A DNA stretch of 64,000 bases from an uncultured Lachnospiraceae bacterium (GTDB lineage: Bacteria; Bacillota; Clostridia; Lachnospirales; Lachnospiraceae): NCBI GenBank assembly GCA_947089905.1, contig CAMUMG010000003.1:124001-188000 (forward strand), in the 5' to 3' direction. The position numbers were made by a program, and so were the translations under genes. A model generated the notes under the pieces. It was not told the origin of the DNA, made no database searches, and saw only the letters and a list, made by a program, of their open reading frames with translations. This document shows, one piece after another, positions 27,936 to 37,055 of this stretch (positions within the stretch are counted from its first letter, which is position 1; the number at the start of each line of letters is the position of its first letter).

Positions 27936-29024
27936 CTATTCTTCCTCTTCACATTCTATCTGCATTTCCATTCGGTAATAAATATTTATGTCTTGAATCA
28001 TATCATCAATATCCGAATCATTAAGTTCAGAAATCCAAACTTTTAATTCGTTAATTGTTATAATTTCCTCTATAGCTCTTTCATATCGTTCTTTAATCAC
28101 TCTCATACCATTAGAACGTTCATCTATATAAGTTTTAAGATCGTTCAAAACAACCTGTTTGTTATTAGTAGTCTTAATCACAAAAGAAATTGGAAAGTGC
28201 ATAACTTTATCCATATCAAGAAGATACTTATCATATGTATTCACTTCTGTAACTTGGAAAAATCTTCCTATTGGCTGCATAACAAAATCAATCCCACCAT
28301 CATTTGCATTTGTTCTTCCTGTTTTAAATAATTGCAGCTCCTTTTCCATTATTGTTTCTTTTGAATAACCAAAATAAACTTTTATATTTTTATAATGATT
28401 TTTTAAAATAGCATAACTAATAATTTCAAAAATTCTCGCCTCTGTATCCTCTACTAATAGGGCATTTATTTGTTCTCTTTTTTCAGTATAATCCGTTGAT
28501 CTTTGTAATTTTTGTAAAATTTCAATTAAAGTATGATCTTTTCTATTCAACAAATCAATATATTTCTCTATGATTTTAATCGCAACTATACTTATATCTT
28601 GTGTACCTACATAAAGATAATCAATATGTAATAGATATCTTCCATTATCAATAATAATTAAATCATTTTTAACAGTTGAAAATTTATTCCTAAACTCACC
28701 ATTAACTCGAGAATTAAGAGCATGATTTTGAAGTTTACTTCCACCATATAAACTACGATAATAATGAAATAATTTCATATAATCATAACCACCAAAATTT
28801 CGATATTTATCAGGCTGATTATAGAAATCATTTTGATAAAAATGAAGAATAGAATATATAGCATAAATATTTGCAAGACTTCTCCGAGTTTTACTGTCTC
28901 CATGAACTGCCTTCATTTTTTTGTCCAGATACTGTAATAATAAACTGGAATCATAAATACTTTGAAAATTTTCAGGATATTCTTCTTTAAGAATACTTTT
29001 TATAAATTCTTCTGTTATCTTCAT
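27936..29024 (-). CDS. Putative type II restriction endonuclease
   Basis: Predicted partner nuclease of the methylase 3 bases upstream. 362 residues, no close family recognised by eye. A candidate metal-binding core of the PD-(D/E)XK kind is near residues 215-265: a helix Glu in EARIFEIISYA, then GRTNANDGGIDF with a central Asp, and FQVTEV where the second acidic/Gln and usual Lys would be. The Lys is replaced by Glu, so the catalytic assignment is tentative. The call rests chiefly on the tight linkage to a sequence-specific methylase. Composition is more AT-rich than the flanking core genes, as is common for transferred R-M genes. Confidence 0.7.
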   Translation of the reverse strand: MKITEEFIKSILKEEYPENFQSIYDSSLLLQYLDKKMKAVHGDSKTRRSLANIYAIYSILHFYQNDFYNQPDKYRNFGGYDYMKLFHYYRSLYGGSKLQNHALNSRVNGEFRNKFSTVKNDLIIIDNGRYLLHIDYLYVGTQDISIVAIKIIEKYIDLLNRKDHTLIEILQKLQRSTDYTEKREQINALLVEDTEARIFEIISYAILKNHYKNIKVYFGYSKETIMEKELQLFKTGRTNANDGGIDFVMQPIGRFFQVTEVNTYDKYLLDMDKVMHFPISFVIKTTNNKQVVLNDLKTYIDERSNGMRVIKERYERAIEEIITINELKVWISELNDSDIDDMIQDINIYYRMEMQIECEEEE

Positions 29025-29027
29025 ATC

Positions 29028-29960
29028 CTAACCCCTTACATATTTGGACTTTGCACAAGTCTTTCGTACTTTTTCTTTTATAAGTGTTTTGCCTTTATAT
29101 TCATTGGCAATTCCTGTTCTTCTAATTCCAATTTCAAAATATTCTTCATTCAAATCAATGCCTATCGCTTTTCGCTCTAATCTTACTGCAACACTTGATG
29201 TAGTAAAAGATCCTGAAAATGGATCGAGTATTATATCATTAATATTGGAAGATGCTTTTATAATTCGCTCCAATAATACTTCTGGTTTTTGTGTCGGATG
29301 GTTTTCATACTCTTTCATCTTAAAACGAACTCTGTTAAAATTCCATACATTCCCTGGTACTTTTTCGGTATTATAAGGTTGTGGAGGATCTTTTCGATAG
29401 TCAATTAATTTTCTAGTAGCTCCTGTTTTAGCTTCCACCATAATATCTTGATAATTAAAGGTATAGACTGCATTTTGATTTTTATTAATCATTAAAATAG
29501 GTTCATATAAAGAACCATATATTTTTTTTGATTGAACCCCTGAACTATCATAAGTCCATACAATTCGACATAGTACATTATATTTTTCAGATACATAAAT
29601 GTCTAAATAAGACATATATTGCGTTGCAGTCATAAAATACATTGTACCATCATCTTTTAGAACACGCATACATTCATCAATCCATTGTTTACACCATTTA
29701 ATATATTCTTCTTTATTTTCCCATTTATCTTGATTATTACCAAAGTCCTTACCAATATTGTATGGAGCATCTGCAAAAATTAATTTCACAGAATTATTTT
29801 TCATTTTTTTTAAAATATTAATACAATCTCCACAAATTACCATTGAGTTATTATTATGTTCTTCGATCACTCCATCTTTATTGTTAAATATATTATCAAA
29901 CACAAGAGGCATTTCTTTTTGTGTATTTAAATTAAAACTTAACTGACTTGCTGTTTTCAT
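29028..29960 (-). CDS. DNA adenine methyltransferase, beta class (YhdJ/M.HindIII-like)
   Basis: Site-specific DNA methylase protecting host DNA from the adjacent nuclease. Motif IV DAPYNIGKDFG (near residue 65; a D-A-P-Y form of DPPY) precedes motif I DPFSGSFTTSSVA (near 245), the order of beta-class amino-methylases. HPTQKP (near 220) and EKVPGNVWNF are also present. The overall pattern (KWENKEEYIKWCKQWID, YDSSGVQSKK) recalls the E. coli YhdJ / M.HindIII group from memory, so N6-adenine in a 6-base palindrome is likely; the site cannot be read from sequence. ATG behind AAGGG. Confidence 0.88.
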   Translation of the reverse strand: MKTASQLSFNLNTQKEMPLVFDNIFNNKDGVIEEHNNNSMVICGDCINILKKMKNNSVKLIFADAPYNIGKDFGNNQDKWENKEEYIKWCKQWIDECMRVLKDDGTMYFMTATQYMSYLDIYVSEKYNVLCRIVWTYDSSGVQSKKIYGSLYEPILMINKNQNAVYTFNYQDIMVEAKTGATRKLIDYRKDPPQPYNTEKVPGNVWNFNRVRFKMKEYENHPTQKPEVLLERIIKASSNINDIILDPFSGSFTTSSVAVRLERKAIGIDLNEEYFEIGIRRTGIANEYKGKTLIKEKVRKTCAKSKYVRG

Positions 29961-30152
29961 ATTTTCCCTTATTTCTATATGATATTTACAGATTTGATTT
30001 TATACTATTTATTTTATAAACAATTTTTATCTTACCAAAAATATAAAAACAATTCAACTCTATTTATATAAATTACGACGGGTTAAAAAATATATTTTCG
30101 TTATTTTTCTTAAAACTTCATCAAATTTAGTAGTGATTTTTTTTCATTTTTC

Positions 30153-30161
30153 TGTTATAAT
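30153..30161 (+). promoter_or_regulatory. Extended -10 promoter of the hydrogenase operon
   Basis: TGTTATAAT (TGn plus perfect TATAAT at 30156-30161) about 95 bases before hydC; the -35 is weak (TAGTGA at 30131). In the leader, AAAGCAAT (30184-30191) can pair with ATTGCTTT (30208-30215). The remainder of the AT-rich gap 29961-30254 shows nothing else. Confidence 0.6.
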
Positions 30162-30254
30162 GTCTTTATGGCACTTTTCCTGTAAAGCAATTTGTATAAA
30201 TCAATCGATTGCTTTTCTAATATAATTTACTTTTTAATCAAAGGAGGAAACAAA

Positions 30255-30767
30255 ATGTCTGAAACATCCCTTCATCCGTTTAAGGGAACTCCCGCACAAA
30301 AACGTCAGTTGGAAGCAGTTATTGAACGGCACTTAAATCAGCCGGGTGGACTGATGCCAGTTCTTCAGGAAGCTCAAGAAATTTATGGCTATCTTCCGAT
30401 TGAAGTTCAAAAGATGGTTGCTGATGGATTATCGATTTCTCTTTCTGAGGTTTATGGTGTAGCTACTTTTTATTCCCAATTTTCTCTGACACCAAAGGGT
30501 GAAAATCGAATTAGTGTCTGTCTTGGTACTGCTTGTTATGTAAAAGGTGCAGATAAAATTTTAGCTGCTGTTGAACAAAAACTTGGAATCAAATCCGGAG
30601 AATGTACCCCTGACGGTCTGTTCTCTTTAGATTCTACTCGTTGTGTAGGCGCATGTGGACTTGCTCCAGTCATTATGGTAAATGACGATGTATATGGCAA
30701 AGTGACACCTGAACAGATCGATAAAATTATCGATAGTTACGCTTCAAAGAAGGGGGGAAAGTCCTGA
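30255..30767 (+). CDS. hydC: NADH-dependent [FeFe]-hydrogenase, NuoE-like [2Fe-2S] subunit
   Basis: Electron-transfer subunit of the trimeric hydrogenase. Thioredoxin-like NuoE fold with four cluster cysteines in CLGTAC and CVGACG (near residues 92-97 and 132-137). 170 residues from the ATG at 30255 behind AAGGAGG; a longer in-frame start at 30192 lies in the leader hairpin and is rejected. First gene of hydCBA, 2 bases before hydB. Confidence 0.95.
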   Translation: MSETSLHPFKGTPAQKRQLEAVIERHLNQPGGLMPVLQEAQEIYGYLPIEVQKMVADGLSISLSEVYGVATFYSQFSLTPKGENRISVCLGTACYVKGADKILAAVEQKLGIKSGECTPDGLFSLDSTRCVGACGLAPVIMVNDDVYGKVTPEQIDKIIDSYASKKGGKS

Positions 30768-30769
30768 TT

Positions 30770-32665
30770 ATGATGACAATAGAAGAATTAAATCGGATCA
30801 AAGCTGCTAAAGAAGAACTTGTTATGGTTCGAAGTGTCATTCGTGAGCAAGGTGAAATTCTTGCTCAAAAGACTGGATACCGCAAACAGGTTTTAGTCTG
30901 CGGCGGTACAGGTTGTACCTCTTCCGGAAGCCGTAAAGTAATTGACGCATTAGAAAAAGCATTAAAAGAACATGAATTAGAAAAAGAAATTTTAGTTGTA
31001 AAAACTGGTTGTTTTGGATTATGTGCTCTAGGACCAATTATGATTGTCTATCCAGAAGGTGCCTTTTATAGCCAAGCAACTCCTGAAGGAGTTGCCCGTA
31101 TCGTAGAAGAACATTTAAAGAATGGAAATGTTGTAACCGATCTTCTATATAAAGAAACCGTACATGAAGATGGAAGTATTATTTCTTTAAGTGAAACCCA
31201 GTTCTATAAAAAACAGCTTCGTGTAGCTTTACGTAACTGTGGTGTTATCGATCCAGAAAACATAGAGGAATATATTGCAAGAGATGGTTATCAGGCTTTG
31301 GCAAAAGTCGTAACCTCTATGACTGCCGATGATGTTATTAATGAATTAAATGGCTCTGGTCTTCGTGGAAGAGGTGGTGGTGGATTCCCAACCGGCAAAA
31401 AGTGGGCATTTGCAAAGGCCTCGGAAAGTGATGTGAAATATGTCTGCTGTAATGCTGACGAAGGAGATCCGGGTGCATTTATGGATCGTTCCATCCTAGA
31501 AGGAGATCCTCACAGTGTCATTGAAGCTATGGCTATTGCAGGATATACGATTGGAGCTTCTCAGGGCTATGTCTATATTCGTGCAGAATATCCGATTGCT
31601 GTACAGCGTTTAAAAATTGCTCTCGATCAGGCAAGAGCTTATGGTGTAATTGGAGAAGATATCTTTGGATCGGGATTTAACTTTGATATTGAGATTCGTT
31701 TGGGTGCAGGTGCGTTTGTGTGTGGTGAAGAAACCGCTCTTATGACTTCAATCGAAGGTCATCGCGGAGAACCAAGACCTCGTCCTCCATTTCCAGCGGT
31801 AAAGGGTCTTTTTGGTAAGCCAACCGTTTTAAATAACGTAGAAACCTATGCGAATATTGCACAGATTATTTTAAAGGGAGCATCTTGGTTTTCTTCTATG
31901 GGAACAGCTACTTCTAAAGGTACAAAGGTATTTGCACTTGGAGGTAAAATTACAAATGTGGGATTAGTAGAAATTCCAATGGGTACAACGCTTCGTGAAA
32001 TCGTAGAAGAAATTGGAGGAGGAATTCCAAACGGAAAGAAGTTTAAAGCTGCTCAAACTGGCGGTCCTTCTGGTGGATGTATTCCTGCCTGTCATATTGA
32101 CACTCCGATTGACTATGACAACTTAATTGCTTTAGGTTCTATGATGGGATCAGGCGGAATGATCATTTTGGATGAAGATACCTGTATGGTTGATATCTCA
32201 AAATTCTACTTAGAGTTTACTGTAGATGAATCCTGTGGAAAATGTACTCCTTGCCGAATTGGAACTAGACGTCTATTACAGTTCCTTGAAAAGATTACTT
32301 CTGGAAAAGGAGAAATGGAAGACTTAGAAAAGATTGAAGAGCTCGCTCTTCATATGAAATCTTCTTCCCTTTGTGCCCTTGGTCAGTCTGCACCAAATCC
32401 AGTTTTGTCAACAATGAAATATTTCAGAGATGAGTATATTGCTCATATTAAGGATAAAACTTGTCCTTCAGGAGTTTGTAAATCCTTACTCTCCTATGAG
32501 ATCAATCCAGAGCTTTGTAAAGGCTGTACCAAATGTGCAAGAAATTGTCCGGTTGGTGCAATCAGCGGAACAGTTAAGCAAGCACATGTTATTGATAAAG
32601 AGAAATGTATCAAGTGCGGTATGTGCGTAAAGAACTGTAAATTTGGAGCTATTTTCAAAAAATAA
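30770..32665 (+). CDS. hydB: NADH-dependent [FeFe]-hydrogenase, NuoF-like flavoprotein subunit
   Basis: Diaphorase subunit that binds FMN and NAD(H). An N-terminal thioredoxin-like [2Fe-2S] domain (CGGTGCTSSG ... CFGLCALGP, residues 40-90) is followed by the NuoF core with GRGGGGFPTGKKW and NADEGDPGAF. Next are the [4Fe-4S] motif ESCGKCTPCRIG and a C-terminal pair of ferredoxin clusters (CKGCTKCARNCP and CIKCGMCVKNCK). This domain set is that of bifurcating HydB/HndC proteins. Two ATGs (30770, 30773) are adjacent; the ribosome binding site GGGGGG suits either. Confidence 0.96.
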   Translation: MMTIEELNRIKAAKEELVMVRSVIREQGEILAQKTGYRKQVLVCGGTGCTSSGSRKVIDALEKALKEHELEKEILVVKTGCFGLCALGPIMIVYPEGAFYSQATPEGVARIVEEHLKNGNVVTDLLYKETVHEDGSIISLSETQFYKKQLRVALRNCGVIDPENIEEYIARDGYQALAKVVTSMTADDVINELNGSGLRGRGGGGFPTGKKWAFAKASESDVKYVCCNADEGDPGAFMDRSILEGDPHSVIEAMAIAGYTIGASQGYVYIRAEYPIAVQRLKIALDQARAYGVIGEDIFGSGFNFDIEIRLGAGAFVCGEETALMTSIEGHRGEPRPRPPFPAVKGLFGKPTVLNNVETYANIAQIILKGASWFSSMGTATSKGTKVFALGGKITNVGLVEIPMGTTLREIVEEIGGGIPNGKKFKAAQTGGPSGGCIPACHIDTPIDYDNLIALGSMMGSGGMIILDEDTCMVDISKFYLEFTVDESCGKCTPCRIGTRRLLQFLEKITSGKGEMEDLEKIEELALHMKSSSLCALGQSAPNPVLSTMKYFRDEYIAHIKDKTCPSGVCKSLLSYEINPELCKGCTKCARNCPVGAISGTVKQAHVIDKEKCIKCGMCVKNCKFGAIFKK

Positions 32666-32676
32666 AGGAGGAAATC

Positions 32677-34413
32677 ATGGATACAGTACATTTGAAAGTC
32701 AACGGAATTCCAGTTGAAGTTCCTGCTGGTTCTACCATATTACAGGCAGCAAAAGCTGTCCAGATTGAGATTCCATCTCTTTGCTACTTAAAAGATATTA
32801 ACTGTATCGGTGCGTGCCGTGTCTGTGTCGTTGAAATTAAAGGAAGAAAAGGACTGGTAGCATCTTGTGTCTATCCAGCCGAGGAAGGAATGGAAGTACT
32901 AACCAATACACCAAAAGTACGTGCTTCCAGAAAGACTACGATTGAATTAATTTTATCCAGTCATCATAAAAAATGTCTTTCCTGTGTGCGTGGAAATAAC
33001 TGCGAGCTTCAAAAACTTGCATTTGACTATGGAGTTGATGAAGATCGTTTTAAAGGGGAAGACGTTGTCTATCCAGTTGATGATCTCTCTCCTTATATTG
33101 TACGTGACAATAATAAATGTATTCAATGTATGCGCTGTGTTGCTGCCTGCAAAAATGTACAGTCTGTTTCTGTTATTGGTCCGATTAAACGTGGATATAA
33201 TGTCCATGTTGGATGTGCTTTTGAAAAGAGTCTTGCAGATTCCCCATGTGTTGGATGTGGTCAGTGTATCGTAGCTTGTCCAGTTGGTGCACTCAACGAA
33301 AAAAGCCAGATTGATGCAGTTTGGGATGCAATTTCCAATCCAGATAAAAAAGTTGTTTTCTTCACTGCTCCGAGTATTCGTGCAACTCTTGGAGAAAGTT
33401 TTGGAATGCCAATTGGTACAAACGTAGAGGGAAAAATGGTAGCTTCCATCCGTCGTCTTGGAGTAGATGCTGTTTTTAATATGGATGTTACCGCAGATTT
33501 AACGATTATGGAAGAAGCAACCGAATTAGTAGAACGTATTAAGAAAAAAGGAACTCTTCCTATGTTTACTTCCTGCTGTCCGGGCTGGATTAAGTTTGTA
33601 GAACACTACTATCCAGAGATGATTCCAAATTTATCTACATGTAAATCTCCTCAACAGATGTTTGGAGCTGTCTTAAAGAGTTACTACTGCCAGAAGATGG
33701 GAATTGATCCAAAGGATCTTTTTGTTGTCAGTGTCATTCCTTGTACTGCTAAGAAGTTTGAGGTGGGAAGAGAAGAACAACAGACCTTTGACTATCAGGA
33801 TGTAGATGTAGCACTTACTACAAGAGAATTAGCAAAGATGATTAAAGGTGCTGGTATTAAGTTTACCGAAATTAAAGATGAAGGTTTCGACTCTCCATTT
33901 GAAACTGCCAGTGGCGGCGGTGCTATCTTTGGTGCAACCGGCGGAGTTATGGAAGCTGCTCTTCGTACTGCTGCGAGTATATTAGATGGCAACTTTAAAA
34001 AGGTCGATTTCCCAGAGGTACGTGGAACAGATCCGATTAAGGAAGCTGTTTATGAAGTTGCTGGAGTAGAAGTTCGAGTTGCTGTTACTTCTGGTCTTGG
34101 AAATGCCAGAAAGTTAATAGAGCAAATTAAGTCAGGTGAGAAAACCTATCATATGATAGAAGTTATGGCATGTCCTGGTGGCTGTATCAATGGAGGAGGC
34201 CAGCCAGTACAAAGCGATTCTGTCCGTAACTATACCAACTTAAAAGCACTTCGTTCCAAAGCACTTTATGACTATGATAAACGTTCTAAATTACGTAGTT
34301 CTCATAAGAGTCCAGTAATGAAACAGATCTATGACGAATTTTTTGATGCTCCGGGAAAACCAAGAGCGCATAAATTGCTTCATACAGAATATGTAAAACG
34401 CGGACAGTTTTAA
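32677..34413 (+). CDS. hydA: [FeFe]-hydrogenase catalytic subunit
   Basis: Produces or oxidises H2; with HydB and HydC it probably couples NADH and ferredoxin oxidation to H2 formation (electron confurcation). Domains: plant-type [2Fe-2S] ferredoxin (CRVCVVEIKG, residues 48-57), a His-ligated [4Fe-4S] region (HHKKCLSCVRGNNC), two [4Fe-4S] clusters (CIQCMRCVAAC, CVGCGQCIVAC), then the H-cluster domain with all three signatures: TSCCPGW, PCTAKKFE and MACPGGCINGGGQ. 578 residues, full length. The maturases hydE, hydF and hydG are not in the window. Confidence 0.97.
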   Translation: MDTVHLKVNGIPVEVPAGSTILQAAKAVQIEIPSLCYLKDINCIGACRVCVVEIKGRKGLVASCVYPAEEGMEVLTNTPKVRASRKTTIELILSSHHKKCLSCVRGNNCELQKLAFDYGVDEDRFKGEDVVYPVDDLSPYIVRDNNKCIQCMRCVAACKNVQSVSVIGPIKRGYNVHVGCAFEKSLADSPCVGCGQCIVACPVGALNEKSQIDAVWDAISNPDKKVVFFTAPSIRATLGESFGMPIGTNVEGKMVASIRRLGVDAVFNMDVTADLTIMEEATELVERIKKKGTLPMFTSCCPGWIKFVEHYYPEMIPNLSTCKSPQQMFGAVLKSYYCQKMGIDPKDLFVVSVIPCTAKKFEVGREEQQTFDYQDVDVALTTRELAKMIKGAGIKFTEIKDEGFDSPFETASGGGAIFGATGGVMEAALRTAASILDGNFKKVDFPEVRGTDPIKEAVYEVAGVEVRVAVTSGLGNARKLIEQIKSGEKTYHMIEVMACPGGCINGGGQPVQSDSVRNYTNLKALRSKALYDYDKRSKLRSSHKSPVMKQIYDEFFDAPGKPRAHKLLHTEYVKRGQF

Positions 34414-34435
34414 AAAATGATATGATAAAAAGTGA

Positions 34436-34478
34436 GAGTTGTGACATTACTTCATTAATGTCACAACTCCCTTCTTTA
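34436..34478. terminator. Terminator after hydCBA
   Basis: Perfect 14-bp stem (34436-34449 with 34456-34469), 6-nt loop, followed by CCTTCTTT. Confidence 0.85.
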
Positions 34479-34504
34479 TTTGAAACTTTCTGCTCTGGCA
34501 ATAA

Positions 34505-35125
34505 CTAAAATGCGATCCCATCAATACAATTTTCATATAAAAACTGTTTTATCTCACTCATGTCATTCGATTCATAAAATTCTATTAACATCTTTGTAAA
34601 AGTTGGCTGTAACTCAATAGGAACAGAGAGAATACCACATCCATTAGAAATCATTATATGATTGCCTATTACCATCAAGAAACATCTGTTTACGTACAAG
34701 ATATAGCATCATAGTAAGTGCCTTATCTGCATAATTTCTGCTATCTGTTCCTTGATTTGCGATTCGATTGGCATATCTGGTCTCCATGTTGTACCACCAA
34801 TGCTAACTGGCATATTTCGTAGGTATCCTGCACGAATAATCAAGTTATCACCGCCTACATATCAATTAATTTTACAGATAAAAGGATAATCAATAGGGTA
34901 ATCCAAAGTATCTAATATAAATTGCCATGCGTGTTTTAAATTATTGATTGCCACAATATCTGATACTTTAATCCCTTACACACTCATTCCGTTATAAATA
35001 GCCTCTGTATCCGAATATGTCACTGCTAGTCCTTCCAATTTTGCACTTTTCCAGATATAATCTATAATATTTCTCTTGGCAACAAAAATATTTTCGTCTC
35101 GTGTCATATGATATTTTGTCTTCAT
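34505..35125 (-). pseudogene. Fic/DOC family protein, decayed
   Basis: Reading the minus strand from the ATG at 35125 (behind AGGAG) gives a recognisable Fic-family sequence broken by stops and frame changes. Pieces in order: MTRDENIFVAKRNI, SAKLEGLAVTYSDTEAIYNG, a stop, then AINNLKHAWQFILDTLDYPI, a stop, PVSIGGTTWRPDMPIE, a frameshift, MFLDGN (remnant of the HPFxDGN catalytic motif), and an intact tail ending in KQFLYENCIDGIAF. Intact members add AMP or similar groups to target proteins, often as toxins. With at least two stops and two or more frameshifts it cannot be functional; the 64-codon frame at 34505-34699 is only its tail. This explains the long apparent gap after the hydrogenase genes. 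Confidence 0.85.
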
Positions 35126-35220
35126 AGTTAGTCGCTCCTTTCTTTATAAATTAAGCATATTTATTATATATGATAAAATAAGTAGTTTTAACTTTAATAA
35201 ACGAAATTTTCATAGAGTAC

Positions 35221-36480
35221 ATGGTAAAAATTTCTATAATATTTTTGTTACTAATCCATTTTTGTCTCCAATATATAAAAAGAAAGGAGCTGATATTTAT
35301 CTTAGAAAACCCAAATGGAAAAAAATTAGATGAGTGGCAAATAGAAACTATACTGCAAGATGAATTGGATTATTTATTGAAACAGGAAACAAAAGAAAAA
35401 ATTGATCCCAATACAATTTCTTCTTTAAAGTATTTAATCCAACTCTTTCATAAGTCAAACTTATCGGGTGAATCTAAAAATAATAATAATCCCAGTTCTC
35501 TTTTTGACATACATCAAGATCAAACACAACGGGAACAAAAGATTAAACAATTACAAAAAGTATTGGATATTTTATTTGAACAGACTTTAGAATCTCCCAG
35601 TTCTGATGCAAATACAATTTCCTCCTTACTGCATTTAATGAATGTATATTGTAAAAAAACTTCGCCAGAGGGATTTGGAGCGGAAGAATTTTTAAGTCGT
35701 TTCTATGAGAGACTTTCTCAAGAAAAGATTTCGCAGGAAAATGTTTCGCAGGGAAAGGATTCTCAAGAGATGTTATCTCAAGAGATAACATCTCATAGGA
35801 TAACATCTCATAGGATAAAATCTCAAGAAGTAGACGCTCATAAAGACTTTGTTCCTTGGTATAAATCAGATGATCCCAAACTAAAATTTCTCAAGCGAAA
35901 AGCCTATCTTACCTCTTTTTTGTTTATGCTTTTTAGTATTAGTGTTTTTCATCATTCGATCTATGTAGAAGGAAAAAAAGAAGTATATCGAGTACAAAAG
36001 TATGCTGAAGATTCTATTTTATTTCAAAAAGGAAATTTCAATCTCTTCCAACATCCATTACAAACTTCCAATCAATTAGAAAAACCTATTCATTCAATCA
36101 AAATTCCCGAAAAATATCGAGGAACTATCTATTTGCCAATCAATCTTTTAAACAATTCATCAGATTATCAATTTTATGAGATGGAAAATAGTATTAAAAA
36201 AGAACTAATTATAAAGATTGTTTTTAATGATATAACCCAATGGATGGATCTGCTGATACAAACTACTTCTTCTATCCTAGAAATCAATTATAATTTAGGT
36301 GATAGTCATATTTTACAAGATGAGGTCTGCCGTTGGAATAATACCCATATTTATTTCAATAAACAGACTAAAATCACAAATATTTTATTTGAAATTGGTT
36401 CCGATTTTTATTCTGTCAGCAGCAATATACCAATGGAAGAATTAATCGAGATTGTAAATCAGATGGAGGAATACAAATGA
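35221..36480 (+). CDS. Membrane protein with DUF4367-like C-terminus and pentapeptide repeats (orphan anti-sigma type)
   Basis: Not firmly recognised. About 420 residues. The N-terminal cytosolic part has an imperfect internal duplication (DPNTISSLKYLIQLFHK near 62 and DANTISSLLHLMNVYCKK near 129). Then come eight S-Q/H-x-x-x pentapeptides (166-205), one membrane helix (about 228-247) and an outside domain whose end (ILFEIGSDFYSVSSNI then MEELIEIVNQM) resembles DUF4367, found in anti-sigma-like proteins. The start is doubtful: the ATG at 35221 has no ribosome binding site, and a good one at 35282 (AAAGGAG) is followed in frame only by ATA, ATC and TTA codons. A partner sigma factor is absent. 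Overlaps the next gene by 4 bases. Confidence 0.6.
   Translation: MVKISIIFLLLIHFCLQYIKRKELIFILENPNGKKLDEWQIETILQDELDYLLKQETKEKIDPNTISSLKYLIQLFHKSNLSGESKNNNNPSSLFDIHQDQTQREQKIKQLQKVLDILFEQTLESPSSDANTISSLLHLMNVYCKKTSPEGFGAEEFLSRFYERLSQEKISQENVSQGKDSQEMLSQEITSHRITSHRIKSQEVDAHKDFVPWYKSDDPKLKFLKRKAYLTSFLFMLFSISVFHHSIYVEGKKEVYRVQKYAEDSILFQKGNFNLFQHPLQTSNQLEKPIHSIKIPEKYRGTIYLPINLLNNSSDYQFYEMENSIKKELIIKIVFNDITQWMDLLIQTTSSILEINYNLGDSHILQDEVCRWNNTHIYFNKQTKITNILFEIGSDFYSVSSNIPMEELIEIVNQMEEYK
35716..35835 (+). repeat. Eight 15-bp tandem repeats coding for S-Q/H-x-x-x
   Basis: Degenerate tandem repeats beginning TCTCAAGA or TCTCATAG; two neighbouring copies are nearly identical, pointing to recent slippage. 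They encode a polar, probably flexible or coiled segment before the membrane helix. Confidence 0.8.
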
Positions 36481-36992
36481 AAAAACTTTTTGGACTGCTT
36501 ATGCTCTCCTGTCTTTTGATCTTTGGTTCGAATACAGTGGCAAAAGCAGAAGAATTAAAGGAAGTTTTTATTGAAGGAGTCGAAGAAATGTCCCAAGAAG
36601 AGGCATCGGAATATATTGCCGATTATATTGGTCTTTCACAGCCTTTCAACTTAGATGAACTGACTGGTATGAATTCTATTGCATTTAACGAAGAAGGAAT
36701 TGCCGTTTCATTTACTACAATATGTAATTTAGGATATGGAGAAAAAGTAGGAATTAAAGAAGTCTATCTTCAAAGAAGACCAGAGGGAAGCAATACCTAT
36801 GGCAATATCCCTATCTGGGATTATTTTTGTGACTATGATACAAATACCTTTTCCTATCATGGAGGCTATGAAGTAAAAGATGCGGAAGAGGGATTATATT
36901 ATAGGGGAAAGCAAAGACATTTTATTGTATATGAAGGTGTAGAATATTCTTACTACTCCTATACAGGAGAAATTCACTATGTATTTGACTAA
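36477..36992 (+). CDS. Secreted protein of unknown function
   Basis: 171 residues. A clear signal peptide (MKKLFGLLMLSCLLIF, cleavage likely after AKA, near residue 24) precedes a mature part rich in Tyr, Gly and acidic residues with no motif I recognise. The start ATGA overlaps the upstream stop, so it is translationally coupled to the DUF4367-like gene and probably works with it at the cell surface. Followed by a terminator. No assignment attempted. Confidence 0.75.
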   Translation: MKKLFGLLMLSCLLIFGSNTVAKAEELKEVFIEGVEEMSQEEASEYIADYIGLSQPFNLDELTGMNSIAFNEEGIAVSFTTICNLGYGEKVGIKEVYLQRRPEGSNTYGNIPIWDYFCDYDTNTFSYHGGYEVKDAEEGLYYRGKQRHFIVYEGVEYSYYSYTGEIHYVFD

Positions 36993-37010
36993 ACCTGTAG
37001 ATTTATTTTA

Positions 37011-37055
37011 AAAGACAAGGAGTTGCCAAAACAAGTCTGACAACTCCTTATCTTT
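37011..37055. terminator. Bidirectional terminator
   Basis: Stem of 9 plus 5 bp around one mismatch (37011-37025 with 37041-37055), A-run and T-run at its base; it reaches into the stop codon of the converging chemoreceptor gene. Confidence 0.75.

Noticed and set aside
34505-34699. 64-codon minus-strand frame as a stand-alone small protein
   Set aside because: It is the intact tail of the broken Fic gene; its own start has no ribosome binding site.
35543-35806. Antisense frame over the pentapeptide repeats
   Set aside because: Arises from the repeated DNA; no start signals, and the sense frame has membrane and C-terminal domains.
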